A stretch of 64,000 nucleotides of DNA from Cypionkella sp. Its GTDB lineage: Bacteria > Pseudomonadota > Alphaproteobacteria > Rhodobacterales > Rhodobacteraceae. The notes under the pieces are model-generated. The model searched no databases. It saw only the letters and a list, made by a program, of their open reading frames with translations, and was not told the DNA's origin. Made by a program: the position numbers and the translations under genes. Where the stretch lies: NCBI RefSeq assembly GCF_030652235.1, contig NZ_JAUSBA010000024.1:87782-151781 (forward strand). Direction: 5' to 3'. Shown here piece by piece: positions 18,257 through 26,060 of the stretch; the first letter of the stretch is position 1, and each line of letters starts with the position of its first letter.

Positions 18257-19261
18257 ATGAGCGCGATTTCCCTAGGCGATATGGCCAGATCTTTCATGCT
18301 GCGGCGGCATACCGTTGATCTAAAGCAAAACCTGCAACGGCTGACCAATGAGGCAGCGATGGGCAGGATCAGCGACACGACGGCACGGGTCTCGGGCGAT
18401 CTTGGGCCGATTTCGGGGATCGACGTCTCGTTGGGCAGGTTGAAAGGCTATGGTATAGTGACTTCTGAAGCGGGGCTGTTTGCGGGGGCGATGCAAACAG
18501 CGCTTGGCACTGTCGATAATCTGGCTGGAAACCTGAGTAACTCTTTGATTTCGACATCAACGGGGGGGACAGCGGCGCTGATTGACGCTGCGGGCAAGGA
18601 TGCCGAGCAGACCCTGCAAACGGCTTTGTCTGTGCTGAACACCCGTTTTGGGGATCGCAGCCTGTTTGCAGGACAGGCGACGACCGGGGCTGCTTCAGTA
18701 GATTCTGACACACTGCTTTCTGCCCTGACAGCCGCCGTTGCTGGCGCTTTCAGCGCGCAAGATGTCGAAACGGCGGTGAGCAACTGGTTTGCAAGCCCCA
18801 CCGGTTATGACGCTGTCGCCTACCAAGGTGGCGATGCACTGGCCGGATTGACGATTGCGTCAGGTGAGGAAGTCCGCATCGACGTCACCGCCAAAGATCC
18901 CGCATTGCGCGACACTATTAAGGGTCTGGCACTGGCAGCTTTGCTTAATCGTGGCGTTTTGGTTGGGCAAAGCACGGGGCGGCAGGACCTAGCCCGCCGT
19001 GCAGCGCTCAGCCTGTTGGAGAACAAAACCGACCGTACCAATGTGGCGGCGCGGCTTGGTTTGGTTGAAGCGCGTATCGACGCAGCAGCGATCCGCAATT
19101 CCAATGAAACCTCGGCTTTGCAGATCGCGCGCAACAACATCACCGAAGCCGATCCTTATGAAACGGCCATAAATCTGGATGAAACTCAGGCGCAGTTGGA
19201 AAAGATCTACGCCCTCACCGCGCGACTTTCGCGCCTCAGCCTGCTGGATTACTTAAGATGA
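18257..19261 (+). CDS. flgL: Flagellar hook-associated protein FlgL (HAP3)
   Basis: A 334-aa flagellin-like junction protein that caps the FlgK ring and seeds the filament. Like flagellin it has helical ends (MARSFMLRRHTVDLKQNLQR; IARNNITEADPYETAINLDE) around a variable middle. The gene follows flgK by 3 bp and its stop overlaps the flgI start (ATGA). Family identity is supported by length, position and the flagellin-type C-terminal helix; internal sequence is divergent, as is common for alphaproteobacterial FlgL. Confidence 0.88.
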   Translation: MSAISLGDMARSFMLRRHTVDLKQNLQRLTNEAAMGRISDTTARVSGDLGPISGIDVSLGRLKGYGIVTSEAGLFAGAMQTALGTVDNLAGNLSNSLISTSTGGTAALIDAAGKDAEQTLQTALSVLNTRFGDRSLFAGQATTGAASVDSDTLLSALTAAVAGAFSAQDVETAVSNWFASPTGYDAVAYQGGDALAGLTIASGEEVRIDVTAKDPALRDTIKGLALAALLNRGVLVGQSTGRQDLARRAALSLLENKTDRTNVAARLGLVEARIDAAAIRNSNETSALQIARNNITEADPYETAINLDETQAQLEKIYALTARLSRLSLLDYLR

Positions 19262-20349
19262 GAAAGCTTCTCTGCGCCGTCATGGTCAGCCTGCTGTCAA
19301 GTGCGGCTTGGTCTGGCCCGATCCGCATTAAGGATCTGGTGGAATTTGACGGCGTACGCTCCAACGATCTGGTCGGCTATGGGCTGGTCGTGGGCCTGAA
19401 TGGCACAGGGGATGGTTTGCGCAATGCGCCCTTCACTGAAGAGATTATGTCAAATCTGCTGGAACGGTTGGGCGTCAATGTCACGGGCGAGCAGTATCAA
19501 CCCAAGAACGTCGCAGCTGTGTTCGTGACTGCAGCTTTACCGCCGTTTGCGCGGGCGGGCGGGCAGATTGATGTCACGGTTTCTGCGATCGGTGATGCGA
19601 AAAGTCTGCTCGGCGGCACGCTGATCATGACGCCGCTGAACGGCGCGGATGGTCAGATCTATGCGGTGGCGCAGGGTGCGATCATTGCGGGCGGGATCTC
19701 GGCGGATGGCCAAGCGGCGAAAGTGGTGCAGGGTGTGCCAACTGCCGGAATGATCCCCTCTGGTGGCCGGGTCGAACGTGAGGTGGAGTTTGACTTCACC
19801 CAGCTGGAGTCGATGCGGCTGGCGCTGCGCGAACCTGATTTCACAACAGCCGAGCGCATTGAATCCGCGATCAACGCCAAAATGGGCAGAGGCTCGGCCG
19901 AGATGTTGGATGCGGGCACGGTGCTGTTGCAAACCAACGGGCGCTCGCCTGCGCATCTGGTAAGCCGGGTGGAGAATATTCTGGTAGAGCCTGAAACGAA
20001 AGCGCGGGTTGTCGTCGATCAACGCTCGGGCACCATCGTGATGGGCGAAGACGTGCGGATCAGCCGGGTCGCGGTGGCGCAGGGTAACCTCACGCTGCGG
20101 ATTGATGAAACCCCAATGGTGTCGCAGCCGAACCCCTTTGCGGAAGGCAAAACCATCGTACTGCCGCGCACATCTGTCGATATCCAAAACGCACCCGGCA
20201 CAGGGTTAGCCGAGGTTTCCGGCGGAACCAATCTGTCCGAGGTGGTGGCAGGGTTGAACGCGCTGGGGGTAGCGCCGCATGACATGATCGACATTCTGAA
20301 AAGCATCAATGCGGCCGGGGCGCTCCACGCCGAGTTCGTGGTCAACTGA
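19258..20349 (+). CDS. flgI: Flagellar P-ring protein FlgI
   Basis: A 363-aa periplasmic P-ring subunit. A Sec signal peptide (MRKLLCAVMVSLLSSAAWSG) precedes the conserved IRIKDLVEFDGVRSNDLVGY and GLNGTGDG motifs. The middle AQGAIIAGGISADGQAAKVV and the C-terminal GVAPHDMIDILKSINAAGAL are family hallmarks. It ends the flgEKLI operon just before a hairpin-T terminator. FlgA, the P-ring chaperone, is encoded at 34592. Confidence 0.96.
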   Translation: MRKLLCAVMVSLLSSAAWSGPIRIKDLVEFDGVRSNDLVGYGLVVGLNGTGDGLRNAPFTEEIMSNLLERLGVNVTGEQYQPKNVAAVFVTAALPPFARAGGQIDVTVSAIGDAKSLLGGTLIMTPLNGADGQIYAVAQGAIIAGGISADGQAAKVVQGVPTAGMIPSGGRVEREVEFDFTQLESMRLALREPDFTTAERIESAINAKMGRGSAEMLDAGTVLLQTNGRSPAHLVSRVENILVEPETKARVVVDQRSGTIVMGEDVRISRVAVAQGNLTLRIDETPMVSQPNPFAEGKTIVLPRTSVDIQNAPGTGLAEVSGGTNLSEVVAGLNALGVAPHDMIDILKSINAAGALHAEFVVN

Positions 20350-20351
20350 AA

Positions 20352-20371
20352 CGGCAGATTGCCGCCTTTTT
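20352..20371 (+). terminator. Rho-independent terminator after flgI
   Basis: Stem CGGCA-GAT-TGCCG followed by CCTTTTT, 2 bp after the flgI stop. It lies between the convergent flgI and fliP genes. Confidence 0.6.
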
Positions 20372-20385
20372 CGGTTCACATCCGG

Positions 20386-21111
20386 TCAAAAATAACTTCG
20401 CACCAAAGCGCTGGACACAAGGCTCCAGCCATCCGCGACGACGAAGAACGCCAGCTTGAAGGGCAGCGACACCACCGCAGGCGGTACCATCATCATGCCC
20501 ATAGACATCAGCACTGCGGCGACAACAAGATCGATGATCAGGAACGGCAGGAAGATCAGAAAACCGATCTCAAAGGCGCGCTGAGTTTCCGACAGGATGA
20601 ACGAGGGCACCAGCAGCGACAGCGGCGCGTCCACCGGCAAAACCTGCGCCATATTGGGCCGCAGATTTTGCAGCGCGGCAAAGGTATCGCCATCCAACCG
20701 ATGCGCCATAAAGCCGCGAAACGGGGCAAGAATGAGCGGAATCGCCTGCTGGATGTCGATGCTGCCCGCATTCAACGGCTCGATCCCTTTCACCCAGGCC
20801 TCAGTGAACACCGGATCCATCACGAACCACGTTAGAAACAGCGCAAGGCTGACGATCAGCATATTCGGCGGCGCTTGTTGCAGCCCAATGGCTTGGCGCA
20901 GGATCGACAACACGGTGACAATGAAGGGAAAGCAGGTGATCATCACCGCCAGACCCGGCACGAGGCTTAGCACCGTCATCACCACCAGCAACTGCACCGA
21001 CCGGGTGGAGAGCGAACTGCTATCGCCAAAATCAATCGACAATCCCTGCGCCAGCGCCGGGGCCGCGCACATCAGCACGATCGCCAGCGCCAGACCTGCG
21101 CGTTGCATCAT
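20386..21111 (-). CDS. fliP: Flagellar type III export protein FliP
   Basis: A 241-aa integral membrane core subunit of the export gate (with FliQ and FliR). The cleavable signal MMQRAGLALAIVLMCAAPAL is typical of FliP. Conserved segments are PFIVTVLSILRQAIGLQQAP PNMLIVSLALFLTWFVMDPVF and the C-terminal LVAAVLMSMGMMMVPPAVVSLP with FKLAFFVVADGW. Start ATG 21111 overlaps the fliN stop. It is the last gene of the fliF-fliH-fliN-fliP minus-strand operon. Confidence 0.96.
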   Translation of the reverse strand: MMQRAGLALAIVLMCAAPALAQGLSIDFGDSSSLSTRSVQLLVVMTVLSLVPGLAVMITCFPFIVTVLSILRQAIGLQQAPPNMLIVSLALFLTWFVMDPVFTEAWVKGIEPLNAGSIDIQQAIPLILAPFRGFMAHRLDGDTFAALQNLRPNMAQVLPVDAPLSLLVPSFILSETQRAFEIGFLIFLPFLIIDLVVAAVLMSMGMMMVPPAVVSLPFKLAFFVVADGWSLVSSALVRSYF

Positions 21112-21377
21112 AGCCCGCCCCGCAGGTTCACCACTTCGGTTAGCCGCACCGCGAGTTGGCCGGAACTGTCGCCCTCCAACTCTTGCAGCTCACCGCGGGC
21201 GATCAGCCGATCGCCGACGTAAAGCTCGACCGGATCATCCACGCGTCGATCCAGCGCCAGCACCGCGTCGCGTGACAGCCGCAGCAAATCGCGCACCAGC
21301 GGGCGAGCCTTTCCAACCGAGATGGTGACCTCAATCGGCACTTGGCCAAACGGATTGCCATCTGACAGTTCATCCAT
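21108..21377 (-). CDS. fliN: Flagellar motor switch protein FliN
   Basis: An 89-aa C-ring subunit, essentially one SpoA domain (VPIEVTISVGKARPLVRDLL, DPVELYVGDRLIARGELQ, VRLTEVVNL). ATG 21377 has AGGAG 8 bp upstream; the longer open frame to 21476 lies inside fliH. It overlaps fliH by 8 bp at the start and fliP by 4 bp at the stop. This is the minimal FliN size. FliM and FliG, its C-ring partners, are not in the window. Confidence 0.92.
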   Translation of the reverse strand: MDELSDGNPFGQVPIEVTISVGKARPLVRDLLRLSRDAVLALDRRVDDPVELYVGDRLIARGELQELEGDSSGQLAVRLTEVVNLRGGL

Positions 21378-21966
21378 ATTTTTTCTCCTGCTCTGGAATG
21401 TCAAAGAAACTGCGCACGGCGGCGGTGATTTCAGCGGTTGCGCGATCAAGATTGATCTGCGTTTCGGTACCGCCAAATTTCAAATATACTTGCCCCTCGC
21501 TGAGACTGGGTTCTTCCGTCACGATCAGCGGCAGGCCGGTGGCTTGCTCCAGCAATGCCTCGACCGCTACGCGCGCGGTCGGGTTCAGAACCATTGTGAT
21601 TGGCGTATCCACCAGCTTTTCAGCCATCGGCATCAATGCCTCCAGCACCACTTGCGATAGCGTTTCGCGGGCAAGCGCCGGCAAAAGCTGCCCGACCATC
21701 TCGCTCATCAAGGGTTGAAGGGCGAGCAAGACGTGCTGGCGAGCCTCGTGAAAGGTGAAGGACAACCCTTGCAAATTACGCGCCAGATCGGCCTGCACGC
21801 GGGTCTGGTCGCTGGATTGCGCGGCAGCCGCATCCTCCCATCCTGCGCTATAGCCGGACTCGTAGGCGGCAAGCTTGGTTTCCTCTAGATGCATAGCGTC
21901 GAGCACAACCGTCTTGCCGCCATTTGCGGTTTGCTCTGTCTCGAACATTTCTAATCGCAACGCCAT
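21370..21966 (-). CDS. fliH: FliH-like flagellar export ATPase regulator
   Basis: 198 aa. An N-terminal acidic/variable region with ESGYSAGWEDA (a GxxxG-like segment) leads into a helical region and a C-terminal alpha/beta domain (MVLNPTARVAVEALLEQATG, SEGQVYLKFGGTETQINLDR), as in FliH/HrpE proteins that hold the FliI ATPase at the gate. Its sequence is divergent; position between fliF and fliN is the strongest support. It abuts fliF (start at the base of the fliF stop). Confidence 0.78.
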   Translation of the reverse strand: MALRLEMFETEQTANGGKTVVLDAMHLEETKLAAYESGYSAGWEDAAAAQSSDQTRVQADLARNLQGLSFTFHEARQHVLLALQPLMSEMVGQLLPALARETLSQVVLEALMPMAEKLVDTPITMVLNPTARVAVEALLEQATGLPLIVTEEPSLSEGQVYLKFGGTETQINLDRATAEITAAVRSFFDIPEQEKKYG

Positions 21967-23561
21967 CAGCGCACCTCCTCCTCAACTTCCATCCAGCCGC
22001 GCAGAATTTCGACGGATTCGGATTGGCGCTCTTCAATCAACTGACGCAGACGGCTCATCGGGTCTTTCGCCACATCCGATCCCGGCACACCAGAGACGAC
22101 AGACAGCGGCGGCAGATCGGTGCCATCGTCGATCTCGCCTGTCAGCACACGTTGGCCGTCAAAGTTGGCCACTCCGGGCAACGCCAGCGTCGGCATCGGG
22201 ACGGGCAGAGCCTGCCTGCGGGTGGCAGAGGTCAGCACCGGGCGGATCACGAACAGCCCCAGGATCAGCGCCACCAAAGCCAGCACGGCGGTCTGGATCA
22301 GCGTCATCAGATTGATCTCGCCAAAGGAAAACATACTGGCCGCAGCCACATCGCCCAGCTGCGGCAAAGGCTCAAACGCCAGAGATTTCAACGTCAGAAC
22401 ATCGCCGCGCGTTGTATCAAGACCTGCGGCAGAGCTGACAAGTTCACGCAAAACCCCCAGTTCTTCCTCGGGGCGCGGCTGCAGGCTGACCGTGCCATCC
22501 GCCGCCGTCACCGGCACACCATCCACCAGAACCGCCACCGAAATCTTGCGCACCGCACCGGGTGCCTTCACCAACTGGCGATTGGTCTCGGACACCTCGT
22601 AATTCACCTTCTCGCGGGTTTCGGAGTTCTCACTTTTGCCATTGCCCCCCGCCGACGCTTGGTTGGCAGGCAGATTTGAGGCCACCGTCACATCGCCGCC
22701 GGGCTGCGTGTTAGATCCAGATTGCTGGGTGTTGTCGGTGGAAATCGCCACGCGGCTTTGCGGATCAAAACTACGCTCGGTGATCTGTTCGGCATCGGTG
22801 ACCACGTCCACCGCCACCTCAACCACCGCCTTTCCCGGCCCGACCCGCGCCGACAGCAGGCGTTCGACATTCTGCTTGATCTCAGCCGCCTTGCTGTCAG
22901 CGGCGAGGCTAGGGGCGGTCTGATCAGCGTCCGAGGCGATCAATCCGGCGACAGAATCAATCACCGCAACCTCATCCGGCACCATCCCCGGCATCGAAGC
23001 CGCAATCAGATGCCGCAACGCTTTGGCCTGCACAGCGGGCAGGTTGCCGCCAACCGAGGTGATCGTCACGCTGGCACTGGGTTTTACATCGCGCTGAAAC
23101 GGCTGCGATGGCGCTTGGGCAATATGCACCCGCGCTGTGCGAATTTGCGGATTTGACATAATCGTCCGCGAAAGTTCGCCCTCTTTCGCCCGCCAATAGG
23201 CCGCATCAAACATTTGCGCGGTGGTACCAAAGCCGGACAGCGAATCAAGCAATTCATATCCAGTGCCAGAATTCGCAGGCAGACCTTCCGCCGCCAAAGT
23301 CATGCGCAGCGCATCGCGTTGGCCCTCATCGACGTAAATCGCCTGACCGCGCACCTCGTAGGTCACCCCCTTTTGATCCAGCGCGATGATTACATCGCCA
23401 GCCGCCGAACTATCCAACCCAGCATAAAGCAAAGACATTCCCGGCGTCCCTGCTATCCGCGACATCATCATAACGGCCAAGAACATCGCCAAGGTCGCGC
23501 CCAAAACAACAAGACGTTTGCGGCCATCAAGGTTCTGCCAAATTTGCAACAGGTTCTGCAC
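21966..23561 (-). CDS. fliF: Flagellar MS-ring protein FliF
   Basis: A 531-aa membrane ring, the base on which the rotor is built. It has an N-terminal membrane segment (RLVVLGATLAMFLAVMMMSR), the ring-building motifs (YAGLDSSAAGDVIIALDQKG, RMTLAAEGLPANSGTGYELL, RTIMSNPQIRTARVHIAQAP), a second membrane segment near residue 430 and a cytoplasmic tail ending EVEEEVR that would bind FliG. It is divergently transcribed from fliL across 82 bp that hold a CtrA-like box. Confidence 0.96.
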   Translation of the reverse strand: MQNLLQIWQNLDGRKRLVVLGATLAMFLAVMMMSRIAGTPGMSLLYAGLDSSAAGDVIIALDQKGVTYEVRGQAIYVDEGQRDALRMTLAAEGLPANSGTGYELLDSLSGFGTTAQMFDAAYWRAKEGELSRTIMSNPQIRTARVHIAQAPSQPFQRDVKPSASVTITSVGGNLPAVQAKALRHLIAASMPGMVPDEVAVIDSVAGLIASDADQTAPSLAADSKAAEIKQNVERLLSARVGPGKAVVEVAVDVVTDAEQITERSFDPQSRVAISTDNTQQSGSNTQPGGDVTVASNLPANQASAGGNGKSENSETREKVNYEVSETNRQLVKAPGAVRKISVAVLVDGVPVTAADGTVSLQPRPEEELGVLRELVSSAAGLDTTRGDVLTLKSLAFEPLPQLGDVAAASMFSFGEINLMTLIQTAVLALVALILGLFVIRPVLTSATRRQALPVPMPTLALPGVANFDGQRVLTGEIDDGTDLPPLSVVSGVPGSDVAKDPMSRLRQLIEERQSESVEILRGWMEVEEEVR

Positions 23562-23615
23562 GGTCGCTCTCCGGTGGGGGTTCTGCCCGATGAAACCAGC
23601 TTTGACGGATTGGCC

Positions 23616-23630
23616 TTAACAATCGGTTAG
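23616..23630. promoter_or_regulatory. CtrA-like box between fliF and fliL
   Basis: TTAA-CAATCGG-TTAG, 7 of 8 consensus positions, 13 bp before the fliL ATG and 54 bp from the divergent fliF start. It could serve both directions. Confidence 0.55.
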
Positions 23631-23643
23631 TGAGCTTGGGTCT

Positions 23644-24159
23644 ATGTTTGGTCTGCAAGCAAAGACGGAGGGCCAAGTGGCCGAAGCTGAACAGCCGCAG
23701 GATGCGGCACCGAAAAAAAAGTCGAAAAAGCCTTTGCTGATCGGGCTTACGCTGGCTTTTCTGCTGGGTGGGGCAGGATTTTACGCCACTTGGTCAGGCT
23801 TAATTCTAGCTGGGGGAGCGGGATATGCAGAAGGTGCCGCTGAACCCAACCCCTTGCCCGATATCAGTTTTGTTCCGGTTGAATCGGTGATCGTCTCGAT
23901 CGGCCCCGGCGAAGATGGCAGGCATCTGCGCTTCACCTCGCAGTTAGAGGTCGCAGGCAGTCATGCGGCAGAGGTCACCACCCTGCTGCCGCGTATCATC
24001 GATGTGATGAACGGCTACTTACGAGCCATTGATCCGGCCGAATTTGACGATTCTGCTGCACTGGTGCGGATGCGCGCACAATTGTTGCGCCGGATTCAGA
24101 TTGTCACCGGCGATGGTCGGGTGCGCGATCTTCTTATCACCGAATTTGTGCTAAACTGA
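23644..24159 (+). CDS. fliL: FliL-family basal body protein
   Basis: A 171-aa protein with a lysine-rich cytoplasmic start (APKKKSKKP), one transmembrane helix (LLIGLTLAFLLGGAGFYATW, about 30-49) and a periplasmic FliL domain (FVPVESVIVSIGPGEDGRHL, MRAQLLRRIQIVTGDGRVRD, LLITEFVLN). FliL rings surround stator units and support torque. It begins the operon leading to motA and flhA. A second FliL-like gene lies at 33.3-33.9 kb. Confidence 0.9.
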   Translation: MFGLQAKTEGQVAEAEQPQDAAPKKKSKKPLLIGLTLAFLLGGAGFYATWSGLILAGGAGYAEGAAEPNPLPDISFVPVESVIVSIGPGEDGRHLRFTSQLEVAGSHAAEVTTLLPRIIDVMNGYLRAIDPAEFDDSAALVRMRAQLLRRIQIVTGDGRVRDLLITEFVLN

Positions 24160-24170
24160 AGGAAAACCAA

Positions 24171-24563
24171 ATGGTGCTGATCGCGGATATTTTGATGGCG
24201 GCGGGCTCTTTCGGGGCGGCGATTTATTGCTATGTACTGTCGGGCAGGTTGAAGACATTCACTACGCTGGAAACTGGCATGGGCGGCGCGATTGCGGTGC
24301 TGTCAGCGCAGGTCGATGACATGACACGCGCGCTGGAACAGGCGCGCTCGGCGGCGCATGGCTCGGCGGATGGGCTGAAAGCTCTCACCAATCGTGCCGA
24401 ATCTGTGGCCGGGAGATTGGAATTGCTGGTCGCATCTCTGCATGGTCTGCCTGATCCTGCGGCCCCCTCCGCCAATGTTGAGGCTGAACCAGCCGAGGCC
24501 GCCCGGAATCTGCGCTTCGTGCGCAGGCGGGTGGCGCGAACGGATATGGAGGTGGCGGAATGA
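24171..24563 (+). CDS. Membrane-anchored coiled-coil protein of the flagellar operon
   Basis: 130 aa. There is one N-terminal transmembrane helix (LIADILMAAGSFGAAIYCYV), then SGRLKTFTTLETGMGGAIAV and a helical, probably coiled-coil part (VDDMTRALEQARSAAHGSAD) and a basic tail RFVRRRVART. The layout resembles the alphaproteobacterial DUF6468 proteins found beside fliL; I could not verify this. It is 11 bp after fliL and overlaps the MotE-like gene (ATGA), so a motor or stator role is likely. Confidence 0.72.
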   Translation: MVLIADILMAAGSFGAAIYCYVLSGRLKTFTTLETGMGGAIAVLSAQVDDMTRALEQARSAAHGSADGLKALTNRAESVAGRLELLVASLHGLPDPAAPSANVEAEPAEAARNLRFVRRRVARTDMEVAE

Positions 24564-25129
24564 CAAAGCCCCGCCCGCGCAGTGGTCGCGGCACTTTGGT
24601 GATTCTGACGCTGTTTCTCGCAGCCTCTGGTGCCTTGCGCGTAGGGTCTGGCGTGGGCTCGGCGCTGGCAAACTCTGTGGCTGCAACAGATGTGCCTGCC
24701 ACCGATCCACAATCCTGCCCCACAACGCCCCTCGCCTTGGCCGAAGCGTTGAGCGCGCGCGAAGCTCAGGTCACCGCGCGCGAAACCGCCTTAGCGGATC
24801 GGATGGCGGCGCTGGCACTGGCCGAGGCCGCGATCAAGGCCCGGATGGATGAAATGACTGCCGCCGAGACAAGCCTGAAGAAAACCTTGCAGATTGCCGA
24901 TGGTGCCGCAGAGGCCGATCTGACCCGATTGACCGCCGTATATGAGGCTATGAAGCCCGCTGATGCCGCCAAACTGTTTGGCGAAATGGCACCAGAATTT
25001 GCTGCAGGCTTCCTCGGTCGGATGACCCCGGGTGCGGCGGCGGCGGTGATGTCTGGGATGGCTCCGGCAAAAGTCTATGCAATTTCCGTGTTGATTGCCG
25101 GGCGCAATGCGATGGCGCCGAAGAACTAG
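24560..25129 (+). CDS. MotE-like flagellar protein
   Basis: 189 aa. An N-terminal membrane/signal segment (GTLVILTLFLAASGALRVGS) is followed by a periplasmic coiled coil (about 60-115; ALSAREAQVTARETALADRM) and a C-terminal MgtE_N/FliG-like helical module (YEAMKPADAAKLFGEMAPEF, AAGFLGRMTPGAAAAVMSGM). This is the arrangement of MotE, the MotC chaperone of rhizobia, which shares its fold with FliG middle domains. Its place between fliL and motA supports a stator assembly role. Confidence 0.8.
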   Translation: MTKPRPRSGRGTLVILTLFLAASGALRVGSGVGSALANSVAATDVPATDPQSCPTTPLALAEALSAREAQVTARETALADRMAALALAEAAIKARMDEMTAAETSLKKTLQIADGAAEADLTRLTAVYEAMKPADAAKLFGEMAPEFAAGFLGRMTPGAAAAVMSGMAPAKVYAISVLIAGRNAMAPKN

Positions 25130-25190
25130 AGTCAGGGTTTCTTAACCCGGCTCTGCCATGCTGCGCGTAGGAAATTGGGTAGGGTCAGCG

Positions 25191-26060
25191 ATGTTCGGCA
25201 TTATTGGTATCGTCGTCATCCTCGTGATGGTGTTTGGCGGCTTTGTCATCCACGGCGGCCACCTTGCCCCGATTATGGAGGCGCTGCCGTTTGAGATGAT
25301 CATGATCGGCGGGGCGGCGCTGGGATCTTTTCTGGTGTCAAACGATCTCGCGGCGGTCAAGAAAACCGCGAAAGATGTCGGCAAAGTTTTCAAAGGGCCA
25401 AAATGGAAACCCAATGATTTCCGTGACTTGCTGTGCCTGTTGTTCGAGTTGATCCGCATCGCCCGCGCCAATCCGGTGGGGTTGGAGGAGCATATCGAAA
25501 ACCCGCAGGAATCGACCATTTTCGGCAAATATCTAAAAATCCAGAAAGATCACGAAACGGTGGATTTGATTGCCGATACCTTTCGCGCAGCTTCAATGAA
25601 TTACGACGACCCGCATCAGGTTGAAGAAGTGCTCGACAAACGGGTTGAGGCCGCGTTGGCCCATGCCATGCACTCCAGCCACGCGCTGCAATCCATGGCC
25701 GACGCCCTACCCGCGCTTGGCATTGTGGCTGCGGTTCTGGGGGTGATCAAGACGATGGGGTCATTGGACCAGCCGCCTGAAATTCTGGGCGAAATGATCG
25801 GCTCTGCCTTGGTCGGCACTTTTCTGGGGGTGTTTCTGGCCTATGGCTTGATGGGCCCCTTCGCTGCACGGGTGAAAACGGTGACAGAGGATGACGGCCA
25901 TTTCTATCAGCTTGTGCGAGAGGTGCTGGTGGCCAATCTGCATCGCCATGCCCCGAATATTTGCATCGAAGTCGGCCGCCAAAATACCCCGCATCACGTC
26001 CGCCCCAGCTTCGCAGCGGTTGAGGAATCTTTGCGGGCTTTGAAGCAGGGGGCCGCATGA
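25191..26060 (+). CDS. motA: Flagellar stator protein MotA
   Basis: A 289-aa four-helix membrane protein that forms the ion channel with MotB. MFGIIGIVVILVMVFGGFVI is the first membrane helix. The cytoplasmic loop has KPNDFRDLLCLLFELIRIAR and HETVDLIADTF. The last helices carry the channel prolines in DALPALGIVAAVLGVIKTMG and LVGTFLGVFLAYGLMGPFAA. Start ATG 25191 has AGGG upstream; the in-frame ATG 25158 is less likely. Its stop overlaps the next gene (ATGA). Confidence 0.95.
   Translation: MFGIIGIVVILVMVFGGFVIHGGHLAPIMEALPFEMIMIGGAALGSFLVSNDLAAVKKTAKDVGKVFKGPKWKPNDFRDLLCLLFELIRIARANPVGLEEHIENPQESTIFGKYLKIQKDHETVDLIADTFRAASMNYDDPHQVEEVLDKRVEAALAHAMHSSHALQSMADALPALGIVAAVLGVIKTMGSLDQPPEILGEMIGSALVGTFLGVFLAYGLMGPFAARVKTVTEDDGHFYQLVREVLVANLHRHAPNICIEVGRQNTPHHVRPSFAAVEESLRALKQGAA

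Noticed and set aside
25131..25150. A fifth CtrA box before motA (GGGTTTCTTAACCC)
   Set aside because: Only one TTAA half is present; the 4 bases at the N7 position on either side do not match.
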